Part shown: piece by piece, positions 34,696 to 42,530 of the stretch | How the letters are laid out: every line of letters begins with the position of its first letter | Position numbering within the stretch: the first letter of the stretch is position 1 | NCBI GenBank assembly: GCA_015055615.1 | Contig: SVHT01000004.1 | Span: 1 to 64,000 of the forward strand | Source: Clostridiales bacterium | GTDB taxonomy: Bacteria; Bacillota; Clostridia; Christensenellales; Borkfalkiaceae | Direction: 5' to 3' | DNA: 64,000 bases | Position numbers and translations under genes: made by a program | The notes under the pieces: model-generated | What the model saw: the letters and a program-made list of their open reading frames with translations, nothing else | What the model was told of the DNA's origin: nothing | The model's database searches: none

Positions 34696-36000
34696 TTAAT
34701 CGGTTGCGACTTCATCCAAGACGTCGCTTTGCGCCGTTGCAGTTCTCTGCGCTATCTTATCCCGCGCTGTGGCAAGCATCAGCTTTAATCGGTTTTCTTG
34801 GTTGACCTTGGTCGCAGACGGGTCGTAATCAATCGGCACGATATTCACATCCTCGTGCAAAGCCTTTACCGCGCGCGCCGCGCCCTTGCCGACGATATGA
34901 TTGGGCAAACACCCAAACGGTTGCGCGCACACGATATTTTCCGTACCGCTCTCGTACAGCGCCACCATTTCCGCGGGAATTAGCCAGCCCTCCCCCATCT
35001 TCACGCCTTGGTGTATTACTTTGTCCGCGCACGCGCGGAGATATTCAAAATCGTGCGGTGGCTCAAAGCCCGCCTCTTCAAACATCGTAATCGCCTTGCG
35101 TTGCACACCGAGCAACAGCTTATAGATGAATTTATACAAAACCGCCATAATTTTGCCCCTATTATACAGCTTTGCGTCGTTGATAACGTTGACGATACAA
35201 TACATTACGTAGTCTAACAGAGCAGGCACGACGGGTTCGCAATCTTCCGCGTACAAAAACTTTTCCAACCCGTTATTTGCAAGAGGGGAATATTTGACGT
35301 AAATCTCGCCCACAATCCCCACTTTTACCTTTTCCGTGCGCTCTAATTCCACGCTCTTAAAGCGGGAAAGGAGCTCAGCGACAATTCTTTCGTGTTTTTT
35401 ATACGCCTTAGAGGAGAGCGTACTTTTCACAAACGCAATGCTCTCGTCACGGACACGGTTCACCTGTTCTTTGTCCTTGGCGTAGGGCTTACATTGGTTG
35501 TATAAACTCATAATGGCGTCGGCATAAAAAATGCCGTATCCCATTTTCAGAATATCTCTCAATCGCAAATCCAAGCCGTTTTCCTTTTCCAAACCCGAAA
35601 AGTTCAGCGACAAAACGGGTACTTGAGGGAATTCCGCCTTTAAGGCCTTGCGGAGCAAGGGCACGTAATTAGACGCGCGACAACCGCCTCCCGATTGCGT
35701 AATCAGCACCGCCGTTTTGTCCACGTCGTATTTCCCGCTTTTGAGCGCGTCGATAAACTGCCCTATAATGCAAAGGGCGGGATAGCAGGTGTCGTTGTGG
35801 ACGTGCTTTAACCCCTCGTCAATAATCGAGCGCCCCTCCGTTTTTAAAATTTCCACCTTGTAACCGCGACTCTCCACGATTTCCGCCAAAATATCGAAAT
35901 GGTAGGGAAGCATATTCGGCGCAAGAATCGTGTACGTCTTTTTCATCTCGTCCGTGAATACGGGCGAGCTTTCTTTATAGCTGACCGTCGCCTTTTTCAT
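34696..36000 (-). CDS. 2-hydroxyacyl-CoA dehydratase-activase family, C-terminal part (COG3581-like)
   Basis: 434 aa. Resembles the last third of the ~1400-aa clostridial 2-hydroxyacyl-CoA dehydratase/activase-related protein. Visible: YTILAPNMLPYHFDILAEI at the start, HVHNDTCYPALCIIGQF near residue 70 with cysteines likely to hold a cluster, ITQSGGGCRASNY near 105, and CAQPFGCLPNHIVGKG near 370. The ATG overlaps the stop of the 985-aa gene by 4 bases, so the pair is coupled and probably forms one complex. The CoA substrate is unknown. Confidence 0.8.
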   Translation of the reverse strand: MKKATVSYKESSPVFTDEMKKTYTILAPNMLPYHFDILAEIVESRGYKVEILKTEGRSIIDEGLKHVHNDTCYPALCIIGQFIDALKSGKYDVDKTAVLITQSGGGCRASNYVPLLRKALKAEFPQVPVLSLNFSGLEKENGLDLRLRDILKMGYGIFYADAIMSLYNQCKPYAKDKEQVNRVRDESIAFVKSTLSSKAYKKHERIVAELLSRFKSVELERTEKVKVGIVGEIYVKYSPLANNGLEKFLYAEDCEPVVPALLDYVMYCIVNVINDAKLYNRGKIMAVLYKFIYKLLLGVQRKAITMFEEAGFEPPHDFEYLRACADKVIHQGVKMGEGWLIPAEMVALYESGTENIVCAQPFGCLPNHIVGKGAARAVKALHEDVNIVPIDYDPSATKVNQENRLKLMLATARDKIAQRTATAQSDVLDEVATD

Positions 36001-38954
36001 ACGTTCGCACCCCCCTTCCGTTCAATTGCCGCCACCATACTGCGCAGACGGATTTTCACTACGCCGAGGTTGTTGATTTCGTCAATCTTAATTTGGGTAT
36101 ACAGTTTTCCGTTGCTCTCCAAAATCGCGCGGACTTCGTCCGTCGTCAACGCATCGATACCGCAACCAAAGGACACAAGCTGAACAAGTTGTACGTCCTT
36201 TTGCCCGCATACGTACTCCGCCGCGCGGTACAACCTTGCATGATACGTCCATTGATTGAGGACGTTAACTTCAACAATCGGCGCTTCGTCACAAACGCTG
36301 TCCTCGGACAAAACCGCAAGACCGAGCGACACCAATAATTTCCCGATGCCGTGATTGATTTCAGGGTCAACGTGGTACGGTCTACCCGCCAAAACGACGG
36401 TGTTTTTTCCCTCCGCGCGGGCGTTTGCAAGGATTTCCCTGCCCTTTTCGCGCACGTCGTTTTGATAGCTTTCCAGCGCCGCAAAACCTTTATCGAGCGC
36501 CTTGCTCAGCTCCTTTTTGCTTATGCCGTATTTTTTAAATGCCACCGCCAAATTGTTAAGACAGGACTTCCGTTCGTTCAAATCGATATAGGGCGAAAGC
36601 AAATTTTCCGAGCTTAACCGTTCGTTATTTGCCTTTAACAATTCGGGATAATACGCCACAATCGGACAATTATAATGATTTTTCGAGGCGTGTTCGTCAA
36701 TGTTATAGCTCTCGCAAGGATAGAAAATAAAGTCCACACCGCTATCGAGTAAGCTTTCGATATGCCCGTGCATAAGCTTGGCGGGGTAACAAACGGTATC
36801 GCTTGCGACCGTGTGCTGACCGCGGAAATACAAATCACGACTGCTCTTATCGCTTACCTTGACGGCAAAACCAAGGTGGCGGAAAAACGCCGACCAAAAC
36901 GGCAGTTGTTCAAACATAACCAACTGGAAAGGTAAGCCCACGACGCCGCGTTGTTGCGCGTTTTCATCCGTTCCCCCCGACACGTCCTGCGCCGAAGAAA
37001 GCAAACGGTTGTATTTATACTCGTAAATATTCCATTTTCCGTCCTGCGGTTTTAATCCTGCGCCACGCTCGCATTTGTTTCCCGAAATAAACCTACTCCC
37101 GTCCTCAAAGGTCAAAATATTGATATTGCAATTAGAAGTACACCCACGGCAAGTCGTCGCGCGAGAGGTATAGGAAAACTTTTCCAACTGCTCCGCTGAA
37201 AGCAAGGACGAACACTCTGCTTTTTGCATTTCCTTAGCGTACAACGCCGCGCCGAACGCCCCCATCAGCCCCGCGATTGCCGGACGAACGACTTCTCTGC
37301 CCGTTTCCATTTCAAACGAACGCAAAACGGCGTCGTTCATGAACGTACCCCCTTGCGCTACGATATGCTTGCCGAGTTCCTCGGGCGTTTTCGCGCGGAT
37401 AACCTTGTAAACGGCGTTTTTGACAATAGACGAGGACAGACCCGCAGAGATATCTTCCACGCTCGCGCCTTCCTTTTGCGCTTGCTTAACCGCGCTGTTC
37501 ATAAACACGGTACAACGCGAGCCAAGTTCCACGGGTTTTTTCGCAAACAGACCAAGACGCGCAAAGCTCTCCACGTCCATATCCATTGCCTTTGCAAACG
37601 TCTGGATAAACGAACCGCAACCCGACGAGCACGCTTCGTTGAGCATAATCGAATCGATTGCGCCGTTTTTCACCTTGAAACATTTGATATCCTGCCCGCC
37701 GATGTCGATAATGAAATCTACCTGCGGATTGAAATGCACCGCCGCCTTAAAATGCGCCACCGTTTCCACGATGCCAAAATCCATTTTCAGCGCCGCTTTC
37801 ATCATATCTTCGCCGTAACCCGTCACCGCCGCCGCGCGGATTTTTACCCCCGCGCCACAGAGCGAATACATCTCTTTCAATCTCGCCACCACGATATCGA
37901 GGGGCTGTCCGTTGTTCGACTGATAGTTCGAGTACAGCACCTTACAATCTTCGGTAATGAGCATGAGTTTCGTCGTTGTAGAACCGCTGTCCACGCCGAG
38001 ATAGGCGTTCCCCTCATAAGTGCGGATATCCGCAAATTCCAAATCGCTACGTTTGTGCCGAGCGATGAACTCGTCGTACTGCGCGCGCGTTTCAAAGAGC
38101 GGTTTTCCGCGTACCACTTCGTCTTTTGCTTCGCAATTTCGGATTTTTTCGTACAGCTCATCCGCCGTTTTCGCGCTTTCCCCCGCCGCAGAAATCGCCG
38201 CGCCAAGCGCAATAAAAACGGGTGCGTTTTCGGGGAATACCGCATGATTTTCATCCAAAGCAAGGGTGTCTGTAAACGCCTTGCGGAGCGCCTTTAAAAA
38301 GTGCAACGGACCACCCAAAAACAGCACTTTACCCTTGATTTTTCTGCCTTGCGCCAACCCCGACACCGTCTGTTCCACCACCGCGCGGAAAATGGACGCC
38401 GAAATGTCCGCTTTCGCCGCGCCCTGGTTGATGAGGGGCTGAATGTCCGATTTCGCAAACACCCCGCAACGAGAGGCGATTGGATAGGTCTTTTCCGCTT
38501 GCAACGCTATTTCGTCCATTTCGTCCACGCTGATATCCAGCAAGGTCGCCATTTGGTCGATAAACGCCCCCGTACCGCCCGCGCAACTACCGTTCATGCG
38601 CTGTTCTGCGCCACCCGTGAGGAAGATAATCTTTGCGTCTTCCCCCCCGAGCTCCACCGCTACGTCTGCGTCCGCATGGTACTTTTTAATCGCGCAAAAC
38701 GCCGCCTGCACCTCTTGCACAAAGCACACGCCGCTCTTTTCCGCAAGTCCTAACCCCGCGCTACCCGTAATCGCCGCGCGGAATTTTTCACCGTGAAAGG
38801 CTTTTCCCACCTTTTCGAGCGCAGACAAAACGCATTCTTTTACGCGGGAAAAATGCCGTTCGTAGCTCGTATATAAAATTGTGCCCGTCTTTTCGTCCAA
38901 GACAACCGTTTTCACGGTTGTCGAACCAACGTCAATACCCAATAAATAAGACAT
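35997..38954 (-). CDS. 2-hydroxyacyl-CoA dehydratase activase (tandem ASKHA domains plus COG3580 region)
   Basis: 985 aa from the ATG at 38954 (AGG ribosome site); a GTG at 38960 is an alternative. Two BadF/HgdC-like ATPase domains follow each other: LGIDVGSTTVKTV at the start with NGSCAGGTGAFIDQMA near residue 130, then YLGVDSGSTTTKLML near 315 with EACSSGCGSFIQTF near 440. Each contains the cysteine that helps bind the bridging 4Fe-4S cluster. The last ~380 residues, from the CRGCTSNC block near residue 605, are the COG3580 region. The activase uses ATP to push an electron into a dehydratase. It is cotranscribed with the 434-aa gene. Confidence 0.88.
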   Translation of the reverse strand: MSYLLGIDVGSTTVKTVVLDEKTGTILYTSYERHFSRVKECVLSALEKVGKAFHGEKFRAAITGSAGLGLAEKSGVCFVQEVQAAFCAIKKYHADADVAVELGGEDAKIIFLTGGAEQRMNGSCAGGTGAFIDQMATLLDISVDEMDEIALQAEKTYPIASRCGVFAKSDIQPLINQGAAKADISASIFRAVVEQTVSGLAQGRKIKGKVLFLGGPLHFLKALRKAFTDTLALDENHAVFPENAPVFIALGAAISAAGESAKTADELYEKIRNCEAKDEVVRGKPLFETRAQYDEFIARHKRSDLEFADIRTYEGNAYLGVDSGSTTTKLMLITEDCKVLYSNYQSNNGQPLDIVVARLKEMYSLCGAGVKIRAAAVTGYGEDMMKAALKMDFGIVETVAHFKAAVHFNPQVDFIIDIGGQDIKCFKVKNGAIDSIMLNEACSSGCGSFIQTFAKAMDMDVESFARLGLFAKKPVELGSRCTVFMNSAVKQAQKEGASVEDISAGLSSSIVKNAVYKVIRAKTPEELGKHIVAQGGTFMNDAVLRSFEMETGREVVRPAIAGLMGAFGAALYAKEMQKAECSSLLSAEQLEKFSYTSRATTCRGCTSNCNINILTFEDGSRFISGNKCERGAGLKPQDGKWNIYEYKYNRLLSSAQDVSGGTDENAQQRGVVGLPFQLVMFEQLPFWSAFFRHLGFAVKVSDKSSRDLYFRGQHTVASDTVCYPAKLMHGHIESLLDSGVDFIFYPCESYNIDEHASKNHYNCPIVAYYPELLKANNERLSSENLLSPYIDLNERKSCLNNLAVAFKKYGISKKELSKALDKGFAALESYQNDVREKGREILANARAEGKNTVVLAGRPYHVDPEINHGIGKLLVSLGLAVLSEDSVCDEAPIVEVNVLNQWTYHARLYRAAEYVCGQKDVQLVQLVSFGCGIDALTTDEVRAILESNGKLYTQIKIDEINNLGVVKIRLRSMVAAIERKGGANV

Positions 38955-39025
38955 TTGCACCTACCAAAGCTTGTTTTGTTAGAAAAGGACGTAACCGTAA
39001 GAGCTTGCACCTTATCTTTTTTTAA

Positions 39026-39053
39026 ATTATATCATATCTTTGTGTTTTTTCAA
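39026..39053 (-). promoter_or_regulatory. Promoter of the dehydratase-activase operon
   Basis: Minus-strand TTGAAA (39048-39053), 16-base spacer, TATAAT (39026-39031). The 5' UTR is about 65 bases. Confidence 0.7.
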
Positions 39054-39164
39054 TGAAATTTTTACAAAAAAATGACATTTTTTTTGCATGCCACTACTTT
39101 TCGATAAATTTTTCTTCTTATAGAAGAACTTTTTTCTTTGCCCTTTATCCTCAAACGCAAATGC

Positions 39165-39193
39165 TTGCAAACAACGCTTTTTTGTGGTATACT
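39165..39193 (+). promoter_or_regulatory. Promoter giving a leaderless mRNA for the PAP2 gene
   Basis: TTGCAA (39165-39170), 17-base spacer, TATACT (39188-39193). The ATG begins at 39200, seven bases past the -10 box. No ribosome site precedes the ATG. Confidence 0.65.
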
Positions 39194-39199
39194 GAGTAT

Positions 39200-39715
39200 A
39201 TGAAATACGATTATAAAACCCTCTACGAAAAAAACGCGGCGTTTTTTAAAAAATCTCCTAACCGCCTAACGCTGTTAAAAGTCCTGAACGCAGGCTTGAC
39301 GTGGCTATTTGCGGTGGTGTATGCAGGGCTTTGGCTGTACGCTGTAAAAACGGACGGCTTGCCCACGCGCGGATTGGTTTCTCTGTTTTTCGCGCCCGCG
39401 TTCGCCTTGATTTTGGTCAGCGCAATGCGGCTCGGCGTAGACCGTCCCCGCCCCTATTCGGAAAAAGGCGCCAATATCACCCCCTTGGTTGCACGTAAAG
39501 ACCGTGACGGAGATTCTTTCCCCAGCCGTCATATCGCCTGCGCGACAGCCATTGCCATGGCGTTCCTTTCCATACAGCCCGTCTTCGGCGTTTTATTGCT
39601 ACTTTGCGGTTTGGCGCTCGCCTATATCCGCTTTACCATCGGCGTGCATTATCCGTCCGATTTGGCAGTAGGGTACGTCCTTGGTATACTCTGCGGTATT
39701 ACTGCTTTTTTCTAA
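39200..39715 (+). CDS. PAP2-family phosphatase
   Basis: 171 aa from the ATG at 39200. A frame to 39053 exists, but it runs through the promoter, so the shorter start is right. Four to five membrane helices surround the three PAP2 motifs: RLGVDRPRP, SFPSRHIACATA and RFTIGVHYPSDLAVG, which carry the catalytic Arg, His and Asp. It dephosphorylates an isoprenyl or lipid diphosphate on the outer membrane face; undecaprenyl pyrophosphate is the common substrate in Bacillota, but a phosphatidate is possible. The mRNA is predicted leaderless. Confidence 0.9.
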   Translation: MKYDYKTLYEKNAAFFKKSPNRLTLLKVLNAGLTWLFAVVYAGLWLYAVKTDGLPTRGLVSLFFAPAFALILVSAMRLGVDRPRPYSEKGANITPLVARKDRDGDSFPSRHIACATAIAMAFLSIQPVFGVLLLLCGLALAYIRFTIGVHYPSDLAVGYVLGILCGITAFF

Positions 39716-39733
39716 TCAGAACGAAAACAAATA

Positions 39734-39764
39734 AAAACTCTCGGCAAGCCCCGAGAGTTTTTTG
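39734..39764. terminator. Bidirectional terminator between PAP2 and rsmA
   Basis: An 11-bp perfect stem (39734-39744 with 39751-39761) has a T-run on the plus side and an A-run on the other. It ends both converging genes. Confidence 0.85.
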
Positions 39765-39775
39765 TTTGCATTTTT

Positions 39776-40618
39776 TTACAATTTTATTGCGCCATGGTCC
39801 AATAAAACGTCGGAAAGGACAGCCAACCTTTGCGGAGAAAGAGTTTCCCCTCTCGCCTTTTCTTCCACCCCCGCCGTCGCAAGAATTTCCTTTGCCTGCT
39901 CCCTCGTCAATTTGAAAAAGTTCACAAGGTTGTTTTCCAAGGTCTTTCTGCGATTCAAAAAAGCGCATTTTACCGTCTGACGATAGGCTCTTTCGTCCTT
40001 CACCGCGATACGTCCCCGCTCGAATTCGATTTTTACCACCGCGGAATCAACGTTGGGACGGGGGTAAAAAAGATTGCGTGAAACCCGTTTTACAACCTTT
40101 GCGCTCCCCTTTAAAGCAATCGCCGCCGTAATCGAGCCGTATTCGGGCGTGTTTTCCTTGGCGCAAAAACGGTCCGCGACCTCTTCCTGTACCATAATCG
40201 ACAGCCCTTGCACCTTGTCGCTCTCTTCCAACAGCTTGGTGACAAGTGGCGTCGTGATATAATAGGGCAAATTCGCCACCACCGTGTATCCCTCGATTTC
40301 CTTTTCAAATTCTTTCAAGTTCAGCTTATTAAAATCACGGAAAATGACCTCGACGTTGTCCAAGCCCGCCAGCGTTTCCGCCAATACGGGTTGCAAATCA
40401 CGGTCGATATCAAAGGCGTACACTTGCTTTGCCGCCTCGGCGAGCGCGCGCGTGAGCGTCCCCGCGCCACAACCGATTTCCACCACCGTCGTGTCCTTAT
40501 CGATCCCCGACGCCTCCACGATAGAGCGCAGCAAATTCGTGTCCGATATAAAGTTCTGTCCAAACTGCTTTTTAAAATGAAAGCCGTGCTTTTCCAGCAC
40601 CAAGCGAAGGTCTTGCAT
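39776..40618 (-). CDS. rsmA: 16S rRNA A1518/A1519 dimethyltransferase RsmA
   Basis: 280 aa. It makes four methyl transfers to the two adjacent adenines of the 3' terminal 16S helix. FGQNFISDTNLL at the N-terminus, the SAM-binding VEIGCGAGTLT near residue 45, DIDRDLQPVL and the catalytic VANLPYYITTPLV (NLPY) near 115 are all present. The C-terminal helical domain (about 190-280) is normal. Upstream on the same strand are the Q/N-rich radical SAM gene and tatD, as often seen around rsmA in Clostridia. Confidence 0.96.
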   Translation of the reverse strand: MQDLRLVLEKHGFHFKKQFGQNFISDTNLLRSIVEASGIDKDTTVVEIGCGAGTLTRALAEAAKQVYAFDIDRDLQPVLAETLAGLDNVEVIFRDFNKLNLKEFEKEIEGYTVVANLPYYITTPLVTKLLEESDKVQGLSIMVQEEVADRFCAKENTPEYGSITAAIALKGSAKVVKRVSRNLFYPRPNVDSAVVKIEFERGRIAVKDERAYRQTVKCAFLNRRKTLENNLVNFFKLTREQAKEILATAGVEEKARGETLSPQRLAVLSDVLLDHGAIKL

Positions 40619-40688
40619 TTTGCACTTCCTTTTTATAAAATTTTGCGTTCACGAAAGCCGTGAACGCAGACATGGGTGGGGTCTTTTA

Positions 40689-41726
40689 TTAGGAATCGGT
40701 AATATACTTACGAACGTAGAGCGGAATTTTTACGCTCTCTGCCAAGCGTTTGCACGCCTCTATTTCCTCTTCGCCGATACAATCGACGATAGAGAAACGG
40801 CAGTCCACGCCGTTTTTACGGCAAAGCTTTGCAAACTCGATAAGCCCGGCAAAGCCCGCTTCGCCGAACTGCGAACGGCAAATCGGTTGATATTTTTCCG
40901 CGCAGGACGCATTGAGAGAAATATTGACAAAATCGATTTTGTCTTTTAAATCGGGTACGATGTCCCGCTTGTTGATCAGGTTGCCCTGCCCGTTGGTGTT
41001 AAGGCGGGTTTTTAAGCCCTTGCCATGGAAATAATCACAAAGCGCTACCATTTCCGCAACCTTATACGTCGGCTCGCCAAAGCCACAGAAAACGACCTCT
41101 TTAAAACGGGACAAATCCCCCATACCGTTTACCACCGCTATCACTTTTTCGGGCGTGGGCTCGCCGTGACGAAGCCACAAATAGTTGCCGTAATAGCTAC
41201 TACGTTCGTTTCTTACGCAGAAATCGCAACCGTTGGAGCATTTGTTGGTAAGGTTGATATACAGATTGCCGTCCAAAGTATACACGTAGGTATCCTTGCG
41301 GTTTTCGTCCTTTTTATCGTTTTTGCTCTGTTGATTTTGTTGACTTTTTTGGCTGTTTTGATTGTTTTGAGCGTTCTGCTTTTGCCCGTTTTGTTTTTGC
41401 TGATTTTGGTTTTGGTTTTGATTTTGAGACTGACCGTGCTTATTTTTATGCTTTTTACCCTGGCCTTGCCCATTTTGGTTGTTTTGTCCACTTTGGTTTT
41501 GAGGCTGTTTTTGGGCGTTTTGTCCCTGATTATTCTTGGGTTGCTTGGGCTGATTTTGTCCCTTTTGCACGTTTTGCCCATTTTGCGCATTTTGACCGTT
41601 TTGCGCCTGATTGCCACCGCCGTTACCGTGGTGTCTGTGTCTGTTGCGACGTCTTCTGCCACCTTGACCGTTTTCGCCTTGCACGTTTGCGTTTTGTTGT
41701 TCGTTTTTATTCTTATTCTCTTCCAT
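40689..41726 (-). CDS. TatD-associated radical SAM protein with Q/N-rich prion-like N-terminus
   Basis: 345 aa. Residues ~145-345 are a radical SAM domain of the TatD-linked family: YINLTNKCSNGCDFCVR holds Cys163, Cys167, Cys170 (C-x3-C-x2-C), then FCGFGEPTYKV and RLNTNGQGNL. Residues 1-144 are low complexity, dominated by Gln, Asn, Gly and Lys (repeated QNGQN, NQNQ and QKQ units) with a His/Arg patch RRRRNRHRHH near 25. Such a prion-like tail is absent from the family norm. It starts 4 bases after the tatD stop. Its function is unknown. Confidence 0.88.
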   Translation of the reverse strand: MEENKNKNEQQNANVQGENGQGGRRRRNRHRHHGNGGGNQAQNGQNAQNGQNVQKGQNQPKQPKNNQGQNAQKQPQNQSGQNNQNGQGQGKKHKNKHGQSQNQNQNQNQQKQNGQKQNAQNNQNSQKSQQNQQSKNDKKDENRKDTYVYTLDGNLYINLTNKCSNGCDFCVRNERSSYYGNYLWLRHGEPTPEKVIAVVNGMGDLSRFKEVVFCGFGEPTYKVAEMVALCDYFHGKGLKTRLNTNGQGNLINKRDIVPDLKDKIDFVNISLNASCAEKYQPICRSQFGEAGFAGLIEFAKLCRKNGVDCRFSIVDCIGEEEIEACKRLAESVKIPLYVRKYITDS

Positions 41727-41730
41727 AAGA

Positions 41731-42516
41731 TTATTTCAATCTGAAAAACAGCGTTCTTGCATTATCAAGAATTTGCTTATTCAGCTCCTTTTCATTTTCT
41801 CCGCGAAGCATCGCCATATTTTCGACGATATACTTCACGTTTTTCGGTTCGTTGGGAAAGGTCCCTCTAAAAGGGACGGGCGTTAAATACGGACAGTCCG
41901 TTTCCGACAAAATACGCCCACACGGTACGCGTTGAACGCATTCTTGCACCTTTTTCGCGTTCTTGAAAGTGGACGGACCGCCAAAGGAAAAATACAGCCC
42001 CAGCGCCAAAAAATCCGTCAACATTTCCGCCGAATACGAATAGCAATGCATCAACCCGCCCTTTTTCAGCAAGCCTTTGTGCTCTTGCAAAAGTTGCAAA
42101 GTTTCTTGCGCCGCGTCTCGGCTGTGCAAGACCACGGGCAAGCCCACTTCGTCCGCAAGCTCCATTTGACGAATAAACAAATCCCGTTGCGTTTCGGGCG
42201 CGGGATTGTCCTCAAAATGATAATCTAGCCCAATTTCGCCTACGGCGATACATTTTTCATTTCCGCACAACGCGCGGAGCTTTTCCAAATCGCCGTCACG
42301 GTATTTGTCTAACTCACTCGGATGAAAGCCCGCCGTAAAATACACGTCGTCGTACCGCGTGGCAATTTCCGCCGCCACGTAGGACGATTGTAAATCAAAA
42401 CCCGAACACACGATACGCCCCACGCCGTTTTCGCGGGCGCGCGCAATCACACCGTCCACACCGCCGATTTCTTCGTATTCGCCACCCGTCAAGTGGCAAT
42501 GAATATCGATATACAT
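41731..42516 (-). CDS. TatD family metal-dependent hydrolase
   Basis: 261 aa. A TIM-barrel amidohydrolase, described as a 3'-5' DNase in several bacteria. The metal ligands are seen as DIHCHLTG (HxH) at the start, GEIGLDYHF (Glu) near residue 93, HSRDA near 130, HCYSYSAE near 155 and SETDCPYL near 205. It lies between metG and the radical SAM gene, the standard metG-tatD arrangement in Bacillota. Confidence 0.93.
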   Translation of the reverse strand: MYIDIHCHLTGGEYEEIGGVDGVIARARENGVGRIVCSGFDLQSSYVAAEIATRYDDVYFTAGFHPSELDKYRDGDLEKLRALCGNEKCIAVGEIGLDYHFEDNPAPETQRDLFIRQMELADEVGLPVVLHSRDAAQETLQLLQEHKGLLKKGGLMHCYSYSAEMLTDFLALGLYFSFGGPSTFKNAKKVQECVQRVPCGRILSETDCPYLTPVPFRGTFPNEPKNVKYIVENMAMLRGENEKELNKQILDNARTLFFRLK

Positions 42517-42530
42517 AATTTCACTCTTTC

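Noticed and set aside
37224..38297. Long open frame on the plus strand within the activase gene
   Set aside because: It is antisense to a clear two-domain activase with intact motifs, and its own product is Arg/His-rich without any recognisable motif.
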